This document shows, one piece after another, positions 9,178-15,947 of a DNA stretch of 26,958 nucleotides. The notes under the pieces were generated by a model. It searched no databases. It saw only the letters and a list, made by a program, of their open reading frames with translations, and was not told where the DNA came from. The first letter of the stretch is position 1; each line of letters opens with the position of its first letter. This stretch comes from Flavobacteriaceae bacterium UBA3339. Its GTDB lineage: Bacteria > Bacteroidota > Bacteroidia > Flavobacteriales > Flavobacteriaceae. The stretch covers positions 105,498-132,455 of the forward strand of contig DERN01000015.1 of NCBI GenBank assembly GCA_002360925.1, read 5' to 3'. Both the position numbers and the translations under genes were made by a program.

Positions 9178-9494
9178 ACGCGATTATAAAAGCTAAGATG
9201 AACGAAGGGAATAATAGAACAACGATCGAAAGATGTTTGAATATTATTGCTTCGGGAATAAAACAAACCATAAACACTAAAATCGACAAACAAGACCTAT
9301 TAGTTTCGGTTCAGTTCAATTCTATTTTACCATCAGATTTAAAAGAAGCTGTTGAGATTGCAACAACTGCCGTAAATGGTAAAGTATGGAGTCAAGAAAC
9401 TGCGGTTGATTATCTTGATATGGTTGAGGATAAAGAAAGTGAACTAAAGAAGATTAAAAATGAAGTAGTAACAGATGAGGAAAATAGTAAGTAA
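9168..9494 (+). pseudogene. Phage portal protein, C-terminal fragment (-1 frame)
   Basis: This frame continues the portal: ALRL of the previous frame joins MFLDAIIKAKMNEGNN here, and one missing base in TTTATG would restore a single chain. It has the family's conserved C-terminal part, VQFNSILPSDLKEAVEIATT, and ends in an acidic tail. The ATG at 9168 overlaps the previous stop, so re-initiation is formally possible, but the peptide is not a stand-alone domain. Portal plus this piece gives about 450 codons, the usual portal length. Confidence 0.65.
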
Positions 9495-9786
9495 ATTAGT
9501 TTTGATTCGTGAAATGCTACATGGGATAAAAAAAGTTCCTAATCCTATAATTTCTCAATTAGAAAGAGCAATCGATGATTTGAAAAATGAAAATAATATT
9601 GATTGGATTAAAGTAAACTCAAAAGATGATTTACCTAAAGAATCAGCATGTTTTTATTTTGTTTTACATAATCATGAAAAAGTGCATGTATGTTGTTGGG
9701 ATATAGATAGAATTACTGATATGACTGCGAAAACCATATCTCATTGGGTGGAAATAAAAAATTTACCTGATTTGCCATTGAAATAA
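9475..9786 (+). CDS. DUF551-like small phage protein
   Basis: A 103-residue protein whose start overlaps the portal C-terminus by 20 nt in another frame. The second half has the DUF551 pattern: DWIKVNSKDDLPKE (about 42-55), a beta stretch with VHVCCWD, then SHWVEIKNLPDLP close to the end. DUF551 proteins are frequent in phages and their function is unknown. The first 40 residues form a Lys-rich helix. It is translated with the late structural genes, or was before the portal decayed. The family assignment rests on the WI...LP...HW...LP pattern only. Confidence 0.6.
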   Translation: MRKIVSKLVLIREMLHGIKKVPNPIISQLERAIDDLKNENNIDWIKVNSKDDLPKESACFYFVLHNHEKVHVCCWDIDRITDMTAKTISHWVEIKNLPDLPLK

Positions 9787-9826
9787 AACCACAAACTTAA
9801 GTTTAATTTTTAAAGAAGTTTTTTAA

Positions 9827-9834
9827 TACATTTG
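9827..9834 (+). promoter_or_regulatory. -7 box for the winged-helix/membrane gene
   Basis: TACATTTG matches the host consensus TAnnTTTG and lies 13 nt before ATG 9848. The -33 region is weak (GTTTAA at 9801-9806). Together with the terminator after the gene it suggests a separate transcription unit. Confidence 0.5.
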
Positions 9835-9847
9835 AAAAAAAACAATT

Positions 9848-10282
9848 ATGCCAGAGCCTGAAATAATTAAAGACATTGATAAATTTTTAATAAAGGTTAG
9901 TAATCCAAGTAAGTTTTATCTAGTAGAGGAAGTTGAAAAGTTAAACTTAGTTAATACAAAGCCTCCTGTAAGCAAAGAAACTATGAGCTATTTAACTGAA
10001 TTCAAAGAAAGAATTACGGGTTTAGGATATGTAGAGTTACTAGGGAATGGTGTTTTTGGATTTACAAACAAAGGATTTGAAGCAAGAGACAAAGGCGGGC
10101 ATCATGCTTATTTAAGATCAATAAAACCTAAAATGACTAAGTATGAAAAGGTTAGTTTGAGCGTAGCTACATTAGCCTTTATTGTCGCTTTGTTTACTTT
10201 ATTAAAAGATTTAAAAAACAACTCAGATATATCAAAAATCGAAAATAGGATAAAGGGAATTGAGCAAAAAATACAAGAATAA
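9848..10282 (+). CDS. Winged-helix-like protein with C-terminal membrane anchor
   Basis: A 144-residue protein. Residues 40-85 look like a winged helix, with ELLGNGVFGFTNKGFEARDKG resembling the recognition-helix and wing segment. Residues 101-119 (KVSLSVATLAFIVALFTLL) are one transmembrane helix, followed by a charged coiled-coil tail (122-143). Such a layout is not a virion protein. With a host-type -7 box in front and a strong terminator behind, it looks like a moron, a cargo gene expressed from the prophage for the host or against rival phages. Membrane-bound immunity proteins are one possibility, but nothing in the sequence proves it. The product family is not recognised. Confidence 0.7.
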   Translation: MPEPEIIKDIDKFLIKVSNPSKFYLVEEVEKLNLVNTKPPVSKETMSYLTEFKERITGLGYVELLGNGVFGFTNKGFEARDKGGHHAYLRSIKPKMTKYEKVSLSVATLAFIVALFTLLKDLKNNSDISKIENRIKGIEQKIQE

Positions 10283-10290
10283 AAAAATAT

Positions 10291-10324
10291 AAAAAAAACC
10301 GATTATCACGATCGGTTTTTTTTT
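10291..10324 (+). terminator. Terminator after the winged-helix/membrane gene
   Basis: A-run, AACCGAT, 7-nt loop TATCACG, ATCGGTT, then nine T. The A- and T-runs extend the stem to 13 bp (10291-10303 with 10311-10323). It begins 8 nt after the stop codon and insulates the unit from the phage late promoter that follows. Confidence 0.85.
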
Positions 10325-10338
10325 GTTGTCTTTTTACA

Positions 10339-10397
10339 ATGTCAATAACTCACTACTCAAAAATTTTACACTCCCAATACACCTGATTAAATTAGAT
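10339..10397 (+). promoter_or_regulatory. Phage late promoter, copy 1 (head/tail unit)
   Basis: ATGTCAATAACTC at 10339-10351 is followed by ATTAGAT at 10391-10397. The G of GTC lies exactly 50 bp before ATTAGAT, as in the two other copies (20376 and 26472). No TAnnTTTG box is present. The first motif could be an activator site and ATTAGAT a -10-like element. This copy would drive the genes from 10430 to 19957. Confidence 0.6.
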
Positions 10398-10428
10398 ACT
10401 GAACATTAAACAATTAACAGTATCTAAT
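10391..10428 (+). repeat. Inverted repeat in front of the scaffold gene
   Basis: ATTAGATACTG (10391-10401) and CAGTATCTAAT (10418-10428) form perfect 11-bp arms with a 16-nt spacer, ending 1 nt before ATG 10430. The left arm contains the ATTAGAT promoter box. It could be an operator or a leader hairpin hiding the start codon. Confidence 0.7.
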
Positions 10429-10429
10429 T

Positions 10430-11062
10430 ATGAACAAAAGACAAAAGATATCAGGTAGACTTAAGGTACTTTTCCCTAAGGCTAACTTATCAACCAAAAG
10501 GATAGACGCTATTGCGGCTAAACTTGAATCTAAAGTATCAGACGATGCAGACGATACGGCAATTGATGTGATTTTAAATCAAGCAAATGATTTTATGGAC
10601 TTTGAAGCAATCGCTAAAGAGGACGATAGAATCAGAACGCTTGAAGCAAATCAAAAGAAACCGGAAGAAGGTAAAGGTGGAGATCCTGAACCAAATCCAA
10701 ATCCTACGAATCCACCTAAAAACGATGACGAGCCAGAGTGGGCTAAGAAATTAGCTCAAAGATTGGATAACATCGAGAAAGGTAGAATCACAGAATCAAA
10801 AGCTAGCACAGTCGCAGATTTATTCTCTAAATCAGAAGTATTAAAAGGACTTCCAGAAAATCAAAAACAATCTTGGTTAAAACGAGTGAATTTAGAAGCT
10901 GAAGATTTAGCTTCTGAGGTTTCGATGTTAGAAAATGAGTTTACAGAATTAAAGCAATCATTTGCTGATTCGTCTGATTTAACTAGTGGTCCATTTTCAA
11001 GAACAGAGGGAAAAGATGCGGTTTCGGATGCAGATTTAAATACTGTTATGAGCAATTTGTAA
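10430..11062 (+). CDS. Putative head scaffolding protein
   Basis: A 210-residue acidic protein, the first gene of the late unit and directly upstream of the capsid genes. Residues 1-78 are helical, residues 78-102 form a Pro/Asn/Asp-rich linker (GGDPEPNPNPTNPPKNDDEP), and the rest is predicted coiled coil (WAKKLAQRLDNIEKG, then LENEFTELKQSF). This flexible, charged, helix-linker-helix composition and its place before the decoration and major capsid genes are typical of phage scaffolds, which guide capsid assembly and are then expelled. No sequence motif proves it. Confidence 0.6.
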   Translation: MNKRQKISGRLKVLFPKANLSTKRIDAIAAKLESKVSDDADDTAIDVILNQANDFMDFEAIAKEDDRIRTLEANQKKPEEGKGGDPEPNPNPTNPPKNDDEPEWAKKLAQRLDNIEKGRITESKASTVADLFSKSEVLKGLPENQKQSWLKRVNLEAEDLASEVSMLENEFTELKQSFADSSDLTSGPFSRTEGKDAVSDADLNTVMSNL

Positions 11063-11081
11063 AATTTAAATCAAGTAAAAA

Positions 11082-11474
11082 ATGGGAGTAGTAGCTTCAT
11101 TAAACAATCAAAAACAAGGTTTCGAGACAGGAAACGATACAATTGTCGTTCCTAGGGTTCTTGAAACCGTAATCGGAGGTCGAACATTAGACACTACTGA
11201 TTATAAGCCGGAAGTTATAAAAGCCGGATCTGTTGTTATCAAAGAAGATTCAACAGGAAATCATAAACCAATGCCAGTTAACGCAAGTGGCGATGCTTAC
11301 GCGGCATTGCCTTCTGGGCACTCTGTTGTAGGAGTAGTTATTTCGACTGTTGACACTAAGAAGCCGTTCGTAGGTATTTCTATTCGTGGATCAGTCAATG
11401 AAGCCGCTTCCCCGTATCCGCCAACAACAGCAATCAAAAACGCATTGCCTTTAATTAATTTCTTTAAAGAATAA
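11082..11474 (+). CDS. Putative capsid decoration/stabilisation protein
   Basis: A 130-residue beta-rich protein between the scaffold-like and major capsid genes, the standard place for a head decoration protein. Pieces such as YKPEVIKAGSVVIKE, MPVNASGDAYAALPSGHSVVGVV and GISIRGSVNEAASPYPP look like a compact beta barrel of the kind that trims HK97-fold capsids. There is no signal peptide or catalytic motif. Nineteen nt separate it from the gene before and 5 nt from the capsid gene, so they are co-transcribed. The role is inferred from position and composition. Confidence 0.55.
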   Translation: MGVVASLNNQKQGFETGNDTIVVPRVLETVIGGRTLDTTDYKPEVIKAGSVVIKEDSTGNHKPMPVNASGDAYAALPSGHSVVGVVISTVDTKKPFVGISIRGSVNEAASPYPPTTAIKNALPLINFFKE

Positions 11475-11479
11475 AATAA

Positions 11480-12769
11480 ATGGAAAAGTCATTATTTGCA
11501 TTTTTAGCAGCTTGGTATAGTGCTATTGCTAAAAAATTAGAATCAACAGTAAATGGTAAAGACGATTCTCAGCCAATCAAATACTTGCATAAAGAAATGT
11601 TGACTCAAGAATTGTCAACAGATTTAAAGTGGGGGAGCTCTTCAATTGATGTAGCTATTGTTGCCGCCGATATCGTATCAATGGATTCTGAATTACCATT
11701 AAAAAGACAAGACTCAATCGCTACTGCTACTGGAGATATTCCAAAAGCCGGTATGAAATTAAAGTTGTCTGAGAAGCAATTGTCGGATATTGATACAATG
11801 CAAGCTAAAAAAGTAGCTTTAGTTGAAATTGTTAAAAAGGTTTTTGCTCAGGTTAAAAAAGTTGTGTTTGGTATTTATGAACGCAATGAGTCTATGTTTT
11901 TACAAGCGCTATCAACAGGGCAAACACTTGTAGAAGATACAGAGAATGTTGGTCTTGGAATCCGTGTTGATTTCGGGATTCCTGATTCAAACAGGAATAA
12001 CGCTTCAAAACCTTGGAACGATGCTACAGCTAAAATTGTTGACGATATAAAAGCTAGGATTAAAGCTGCTAAATCAAAAGGTAAAAGTTTATCAGTCATA
12101 ATGATGGATGATGTTACCGCTAGTTATGTCGCGGAAAACGAACAAGTAAAAAACAACTTCGCTTTTTCAGGAGGAATTGCAACTGTAGGTTCGAATGTGC
12201 CTTCTTTAGATGACGAACAATTAGTTTTATTTTTTAAGAAAAAATTTAGTTTAAAATTAATTATTGTTGATCGTCAAATCACAACTGAAAAGAACGGAAA
12301 AAGAACTACTCATGCGCCATGGGAGTCTGGTATTGTTACGTTTTTGCCGTCCGAAAAAATCGGTCGTTTAGTATATGGTGTTTTAGCTGAAGATACACGC
12401 AGAAATGCTGCGATTATGTATGAAAAAGTTGAGTATATTTTAGTTAAGAAGTGGCACGAGAACGAGCCTTTTGCTGAATTTACTTCATCGCAAGCTTTGT
12501 GCTTGCCTGTAATTGATAATGCAGATTCAATTTACTTATTAGACACTAAAATCGCTAATGTAGAAGATGAGCAAACAGAAGGTGACGCTAAGTTCGATTA
12601 CAAAGGAAAAGAGTATACGAAACAATCGGTTGTTGATGCAATCAAAATTGTAAACCCAACTTCTACTGTAACGATTGCTTCTAAAGATTCAACTTTAGTA
12701 AACATCATTAATAAGTTCAACGAGGAACAAATTGTGGTTTTCAAATCTAGTATAACAGAAGCTGTATAA
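11480..12769 (+). CDS. Phage major capsid protein
   Basis: A 429-residue protein, the main shell subunit. The features fit an HK97-fold capsid protein of Bacteroidota siphoviruses: an N-terminal helical region, the stretch SMDSELPLKRQDSIATATGDIPKAGMKLKLSEKQL (written here only in part, about residues 68-101), a long helix around VALVEIVKKVFAQVKKVVFG, and the P-domain-like block SLSVIMMDDVTASYVAENEQV. APWESGIVTFLPSEKIGRLVYG near residues 276-297 is the late beta region. The last 65 residues, from about DAKFDYKGKEYTKQ, look like a small added domain. Its stop overlaps the next start (TAATG), so translation is coupled. Confidence 0.8.
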   Translation: MEKSLFAFLAAWYSAIAKKLESTVNGKDDSQPIKYLHKEMLTQELSTDLKWGSSSIDVAIVAADIVSMDSELPLKRQDSIATATGDIPKAGMKLKLSEKQLSDIDTMQAKKVALVEIVKKVFAQVKKVVFGIYERNESMFLQALSTGQTLVEDTENVGLGIRVDFGIPDSNRNNASKPWNDATAKIVDDIKARIKAAKSKGKSLSVIMMDDVTASYVAENEQVKNNFAFSGGIATVGSNVPSLDDEQLVLFFKKKFSLKLIIVDRQITTEKNGKRTTHAPWESGIVTFLPSEKIGRLVYGVLAEDTRRNAAIMYEKVEYILVKKWHENEPFAEFTSSQALCLPVIDNADSIYLLDTKIANVEDEQTEGDAKFDYKGKEYTKQSVVDAIKIVNPTSTVTIASKDSTLVNIINKFNEEQIVVFKSSITEAV

Positions 12770-13350
12770 TGTATACTGAAAGTAGCAAAATATTAATTAG
12801 TAAAAGAGTTGGTTGGGGAAACCCAATTGACTCTTTATGGCCTGTTGATATACACGAGGAAAACAAAATTGCTACTTCGGGTAGACTTGTAAATTCATTT
12901 CATCAGATCGCTAACATTGAAAACCTTTACTACACAATTAATGAAAGTTTGACGACTGAAACTAAATTCAATGAAGAGTTAGAATCAATTCGTTTTCAGT
13001 CAGCAATCGAAGTTTTGAATAAGATTTTAGATCAACATCATTGTTATGATTTTAGCAAAGATTATGATCCAATTATAGAGAAGTATCAATCTTTATTCGA
13101 TGAGCCGTTAGGTTATTTATTAGCAATTAAATGCATTGAATTGTATTTAAGTTCTAATAGATCAAATTACATAGAGAGAAATGCAAAACTTTCGTTTGAA
13201 ATGCTAAAAATTGAATTAGAAGGAATTCAAAATGAAAAAGGAATAACCATTTCTAAAGGTTTGAATTCTAAATTCTATTCATCAATCAAGAGAGCGCAAA
13301 AAATAATATTTCCAGAACCAATTTTGATTATAGGAGATAAAGTATGGTAG
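12769..13350 (+). CDS. Putative head-tail connector (adaptor) protein
   Basis: A 193-residue, mainly helical protein translated from an ATG that overlaps the capsid stop by 1 nt. Its position directly after the major capsid gene and its helical content fit the adaptor that docks below the portal. The N-terminal part WGNPIDSLWPVDIHEENKI is distinctive but not known to me. The remainder (residues 60-165) is a bundle of amphipathic helices. It overlaps the following gene by 7 nt. The function is inferred from gene order only. Confidence 0.5.
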   Translation: MYTESSKILISKRVGWGNPIDSLWPVDIHEENKIATSGRLVNSFHQIANIENLYYTINESLTTETKFNEELESIRFQSAIEVLNKILDQHHCYDFSKDYDPIIEKYQSLFDEPLGYLLAIKCIELYLSSNRSNYIERNAKLSFEMLKIELEGIQNEKGITISKGLNSKFYSSIKRAQKIIFPEPILIIGDKVW

Positions 13351-13844
13351 GTTTAGACAGAGAAATCAACTTGCTTAAAAAGCATATTGAGAAAAGATTA
13401 AAATGGAAAGATGTTGAATTTTTTGGGCGAGTTTATAAAAACCCAACAAAAAACGATGACGGCAAATCAATTCCAGAAATTTACACAGGAACAAAGGAGT
13501 ACAGAGAAGTACTGACAAATGATTTGAAATCAGGCGTTGTATTCTTCTCAGATTCTGAAAAACATTCCTCTGTTAATAGTCAGGAAATGGAAACTGAGTT
13601 GTCTATTATTTTTATTTTAAACCTATCTAAACTTAAAGGCGATCAAATAAGAAGCGATATCGAAATACAACACGAAGCGCTTGTTTTGTTAAACGAAACA
13701 AAGCAGTTGTCGATTTCAGAATTATCTATTGGTCTAGACGCGATGAAGGAATTTGATACTTCAAAAATTAAATTGAGTGATATGCAACCTTGGCATGTTT
13801 TCTCTATCAAAGGAAAAATTAAGTATAACATTAATAATTGTTAG
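13344..13844 (+). CDS. Putative tail terminator / head closure protein
   Basis: A 166-residue alpha/beta protein starting inside the previous gene. The order (N-terminal helix LDREINLLKKHIEKRL, beta strands with FFGRVYKNP and GVVFFSDSE, then a long helix, then strand VFSIKGKIKYNINNC) resembles tail-terminator proteins that cap the tail tube and join it to the head. SDMQPWHVFSIKG near the C-terminus recurs in analogous proteins of Bacteroidota phages, as I recall. It sits directly before the tail tube gene, as expected. The assignment is moderate. Confidence 0.5.
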   Translation: MVGLDREINLLKKHIEKRLKWKDVEFFGRVYKNPTKNDDGKSIPEIYTGTKEYREVLTNDLKSGVVFFSDSEKHSSVNSQEMETELSIIFILNLSKLKGDQIRSDIEIQHEALVLLNETKQLSISELSIGLDAMKEFDTSKIKLSDMQPWHVFSIKGKIKYNINNC

Positions 13845-13847
13845 GTT

Positions 13848-14726
13848 ATGAATAGACCATACGTTGAATGTGGTTCTAAAAAAAGAAATCACAAAAATAC
13901 AGGTGCTAAAAAGCAATGTATTCTAAAAAAAACAATCCGATATGCAGTTGCTGTAAAAGGATTTAGTTTTGATTCTATTGAAGCTGCAAAAGATAAAGCT
14001 TCATGGGATGCCGCTGTCAAAGCAAAAAAACTATTTCCATTATACGATGCAGAAGAATACGCTATTGCAGATACAGAAGCTGCTTATTGGGAAGGAGAAA
14101 ACACGAGATTAGAAACAACTGCCGCAAAGAAAATCAGAACATTCCGTTCTGTTTTAGGTCTGTGTTCTTATAACGCTTTAAAATCTTTTGACGGTCAAGA
14201 AATGCAAGCTTTTGAATTTACAACCGATCCAGGTATTAAAGCTGTTTTAACTGAAGACGGAAAAGTAAAAGGGCAAACAGTTGTTTTGAATGTTGGAAGA
14301 TTACAAGATTCAACAGCCGAAATGCCACAAAATGCTACGACAACAGTTAACTATAAAGACTTCAACGAAAGAGAGGACTTCGGGGCAGATTTACGTTCCG
14401 AATGGAGTTATCTTGAGTTGTACGGAATTTTTGATGCCTTTATCAATATTGTTTCAGCGAGTGCAACAGATATAAAATTTAAAGTTTTGTCAGGTTGTGG
14501 TTCAGGTGACGATCTTGTTACAGAGTTTAAATCAAGTGACGTTGAGGTGAGAGATGCGAGTGGAGCGGTTGTTTCTGTTTCGTTTGTCGAAGCAGATCCG
14601 GAAGGAGTTTATACAGTAACTGGTACAGGTTTAGCAACTGGATATACAATCGGTCTAAAAGGTGTAGTTTCTATAGACGATATGAGTTTTGAAACTCCGG
14701 AGCCAACCAAAATTACTTTAACGTAA
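13848..14726 (+). CDS. Putative major tail tube protein with C-terminal beta domain
   Basis: A 292-residue protein located between the tail-terminator-like gene and the chaperone/tape-measure region. The middle (about residues 95-200) holds the mixed strands expected of a tube subunit: KIRTFRSVLGLCSYNALKSF, GKVKGQTVVLNVGRLQD and a long loop with NYKDFNEREDFGADLRSEW. Residues 205-292 form a separate small beta domain (TDIKFKVLSGCGSGDDL, VEVRDASGAVVSVSF, GVYTVTGTGLATGYTIGLKG) that looks Ig-like, a common decoration on siphovirus tail tubes. The N-terminus is basic. The next gene starts on its stop codon (TAATG). Confidence 0.6.
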   Translation: MNRPYVECGSKKRNHKNTGAKKQCILKKTIRYAVAVKGFSFDSIEAAKDKASWDAAVKAKKLFPLYDAEEYAIADTEAAYWEGENTRLETTAAKKIRTFRSVLGLCSYNALKSFDGQEMQAFEFTTDPGIKAVLTEDGKVKGQTVVLNVGRLQDSTAEMPQNATTTVNYKDFNEREDFGADLRSEWSYLELYGIFDAFINIVSASATDIKFKVLSGCGSGDDLVTEFKSSDVEVRDASGAVVSVSFVEADPEGVYTVTGTGLATGYTIGLKGVVSIDDMSFETPEPTKITLT

Positions 14727-14941
14727 TGAAAACGTATAAAGGGATAACATTTGCAGAGGACTATAATAAGTCCTTTGCAGATTTTAAAAAAGAGTTTGCT
14801 TCAACTCATGTTTTTAAAGAAATTCCATCAAACGATCGCGAAGCAGAATTAAAGAAAGCTTACCAAATAGCAGTAAAAGGAAATGGCAACTCTAAAACAA
14901 GCACTAAAGCTAGCAAATCAGATCCAGCCGAACAATATTGA
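14726..14941 (+). CDS. Small tail-region protein of unknown function
   Basis: A 71-residue protein coupled to the tail tube gene by TAATG. Residues 1-48 are helical with many aromatic residues (YKGITFAEDYNKSFADFKKEF), and the last 20 are a Ser/Lys/Thr tail likely to be disordered. It sits where tail assembly chaperones occur. The next gene overlaps it by 59 nt in the +1 frame. That is not the -1 slip used by classical G/GT chaperones, and no slippery site stands out. Confidence 0.55.
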   Translation: MKTYKGITFAEDYNKSFADFKKEFASTHVFKEIPSNDREAELKKAYQIAVKGNGNSKTSTKASKSDPAEQY

Positions 14942-15350
14942 AAAGTTTCTATTTAATGTAATCAAAACCATTCAAAAAGAAATTATTCAAGCCAATAAAG
15001 ATCAGCTTTCAAAAGGTAAAGATGTATTTAATAAGACTATCGGTTTGTATTCAAAAGCAACCGAAGCTATAACAACACATCAATATATGGTAGGTCAAAG
15101 AAAAGATATTAAGAAAGCAGGCGCACCATTTACTGCTCAAGATACAGGCGATTTCTTTAAAGGGTTTTATTTAGAAGTAGTAGGAGATGTTTTCCGTATT
15201 TTTTCTAAGGATCCTAAAACGCACAAAATCTTAGACAGTTGGGATTCTGACGCTTTATTTGGTTTAAGTGATGAAAAATTAAGGGAGATTGTAAATAAGG
15301 ACATTCTCCCTTTTTTATTAAAGAACATTCGAAATACGTTACAATTATGA
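14883..15350 (+). CDS. Tail-region protein, possibly minor tail/completion type
   Basis: A 155-residue protein starting 59 nt inside the previous gene. A helical N-terminus (LKQALKLANQIQPNN, then IQKEIIQANKDQLSKGKDVFNKTIG) is followed by a loop with GAPFTAQDTGDFFKGFYLEVVG and a C-terminal part ending in KDILPFLLKNIRNTLQL. The QDTGDFFKGF pattern followed by strands recalls HK97 gp10-type and related minor proteins of Bacteroidota prophages, but I cannot name the family firmly. It is coupled to the next gene by an ATGA overlap. Confidence 0.6.
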   Translation: MATLKQALKLANQIQPNNIEKFLFNVIKTIQKEIIQANKDQLSKGKDVFNKTIGLYSKATEAITTHQYMVGQRKDIKKAGAPFTAQDTGDFFKGFYLEVVGDVFRIFSKDPKTHKILDSWDSDALFGLSDEKLREIVNKDILPFLLKNIRNTLQL

Positions 15351-15946
15351 TATATGATAGTCTAGATACACTTCCGGTGAAAACATTCTATAAGATTCAA
15401 GAAACAGGAAACTTTAAATTATTGAATCCTGATGATGAAAGCGAAAATGAAACAAAAGAACTTTTTGATAGATTGTCTGACGAGTTTAATAAGCTTGACA
15501 AAGGATCTTCTTATGAAAGGGAGTTTTTGTTACAAAAAGAAATTGCTCATTTAGAAGCTAAACAAAACTTATGTGCTTTAGCTGTAGAGATACTGAGATT
15601 TGAATTAAACCAAGAGGTAAAAGAATCACTAGAAAAGGAGTTGCATTTTAAAGTAAGAACAAAAAATACAGCTTATTACTACAAAGATTTAGGGCGAGCA
15701 GAAAGCAAGATTTCACTTTTAAAAGTTAAGATAGAACGATTGAAAGAACAATTAAAATCAAACAACAGTAACAGCTCAAACTTATTACAAACTATCGACG
15801 ATGTGCTGGCTTCTATTAGTTCGATATTAGGGGTTTCGTTCGACTTTAACACCCTAACATGCACACCATACCTTGCCTATAAAAAACAAACCGAATCCAA
15901 AGTTAAATCCCAAGAAAAGCAATTAAGTAATCTTAAAACGTATTAG
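15347..15946 (+). CDS. Putative tail assembly chaperone
   Basis: A 199-residue helical protein located 1 nt before the tape measure gene, the usual chaperone position. The N-terminal segment SLDTLPVKTFYKIQETGNFKLL (about residues 5-26) has a pattern I associate with chaperone-position proteins of Bacteroidota phages. Residues 40-150 are long charged helices that probably form coiled coils (KELHFKVRTKNTAYYYKDLG between them). The last 40 residues contain TLTCTPYLAYKKQ. Such chaperones coat the tape measure and recruit tube subunits. The role rests on position and helical nature. Confidence 0.5.
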   Translation: MIYDSLDTLPVKTFYKIQETGNFKLLNPDDESENETKELFDRLSDEFNKLDKGSSYEREFLLQKEIAHLEAKQNLCALAVEILRFELNQEVKESLEKELHFKVRTKNTAYYYKDLGRAESKISLLKVKIERLKEQLKSNNSNSSNLLQTIDDVLASISSILGVSFDFNTLTCTPYLAYKKQTESKVKSQEKQLSNLKTY

Positions 15947-15947
15947 T

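Noticed and set aside
14726..15350. Programmed frameshift between the two overlapping small tail genes, as in the lambda G/GT pair
   Set aside because: The second frame is +1 relative to the first and has its own ATG at 14883. I see no slippery sequence near the end of the first gene.
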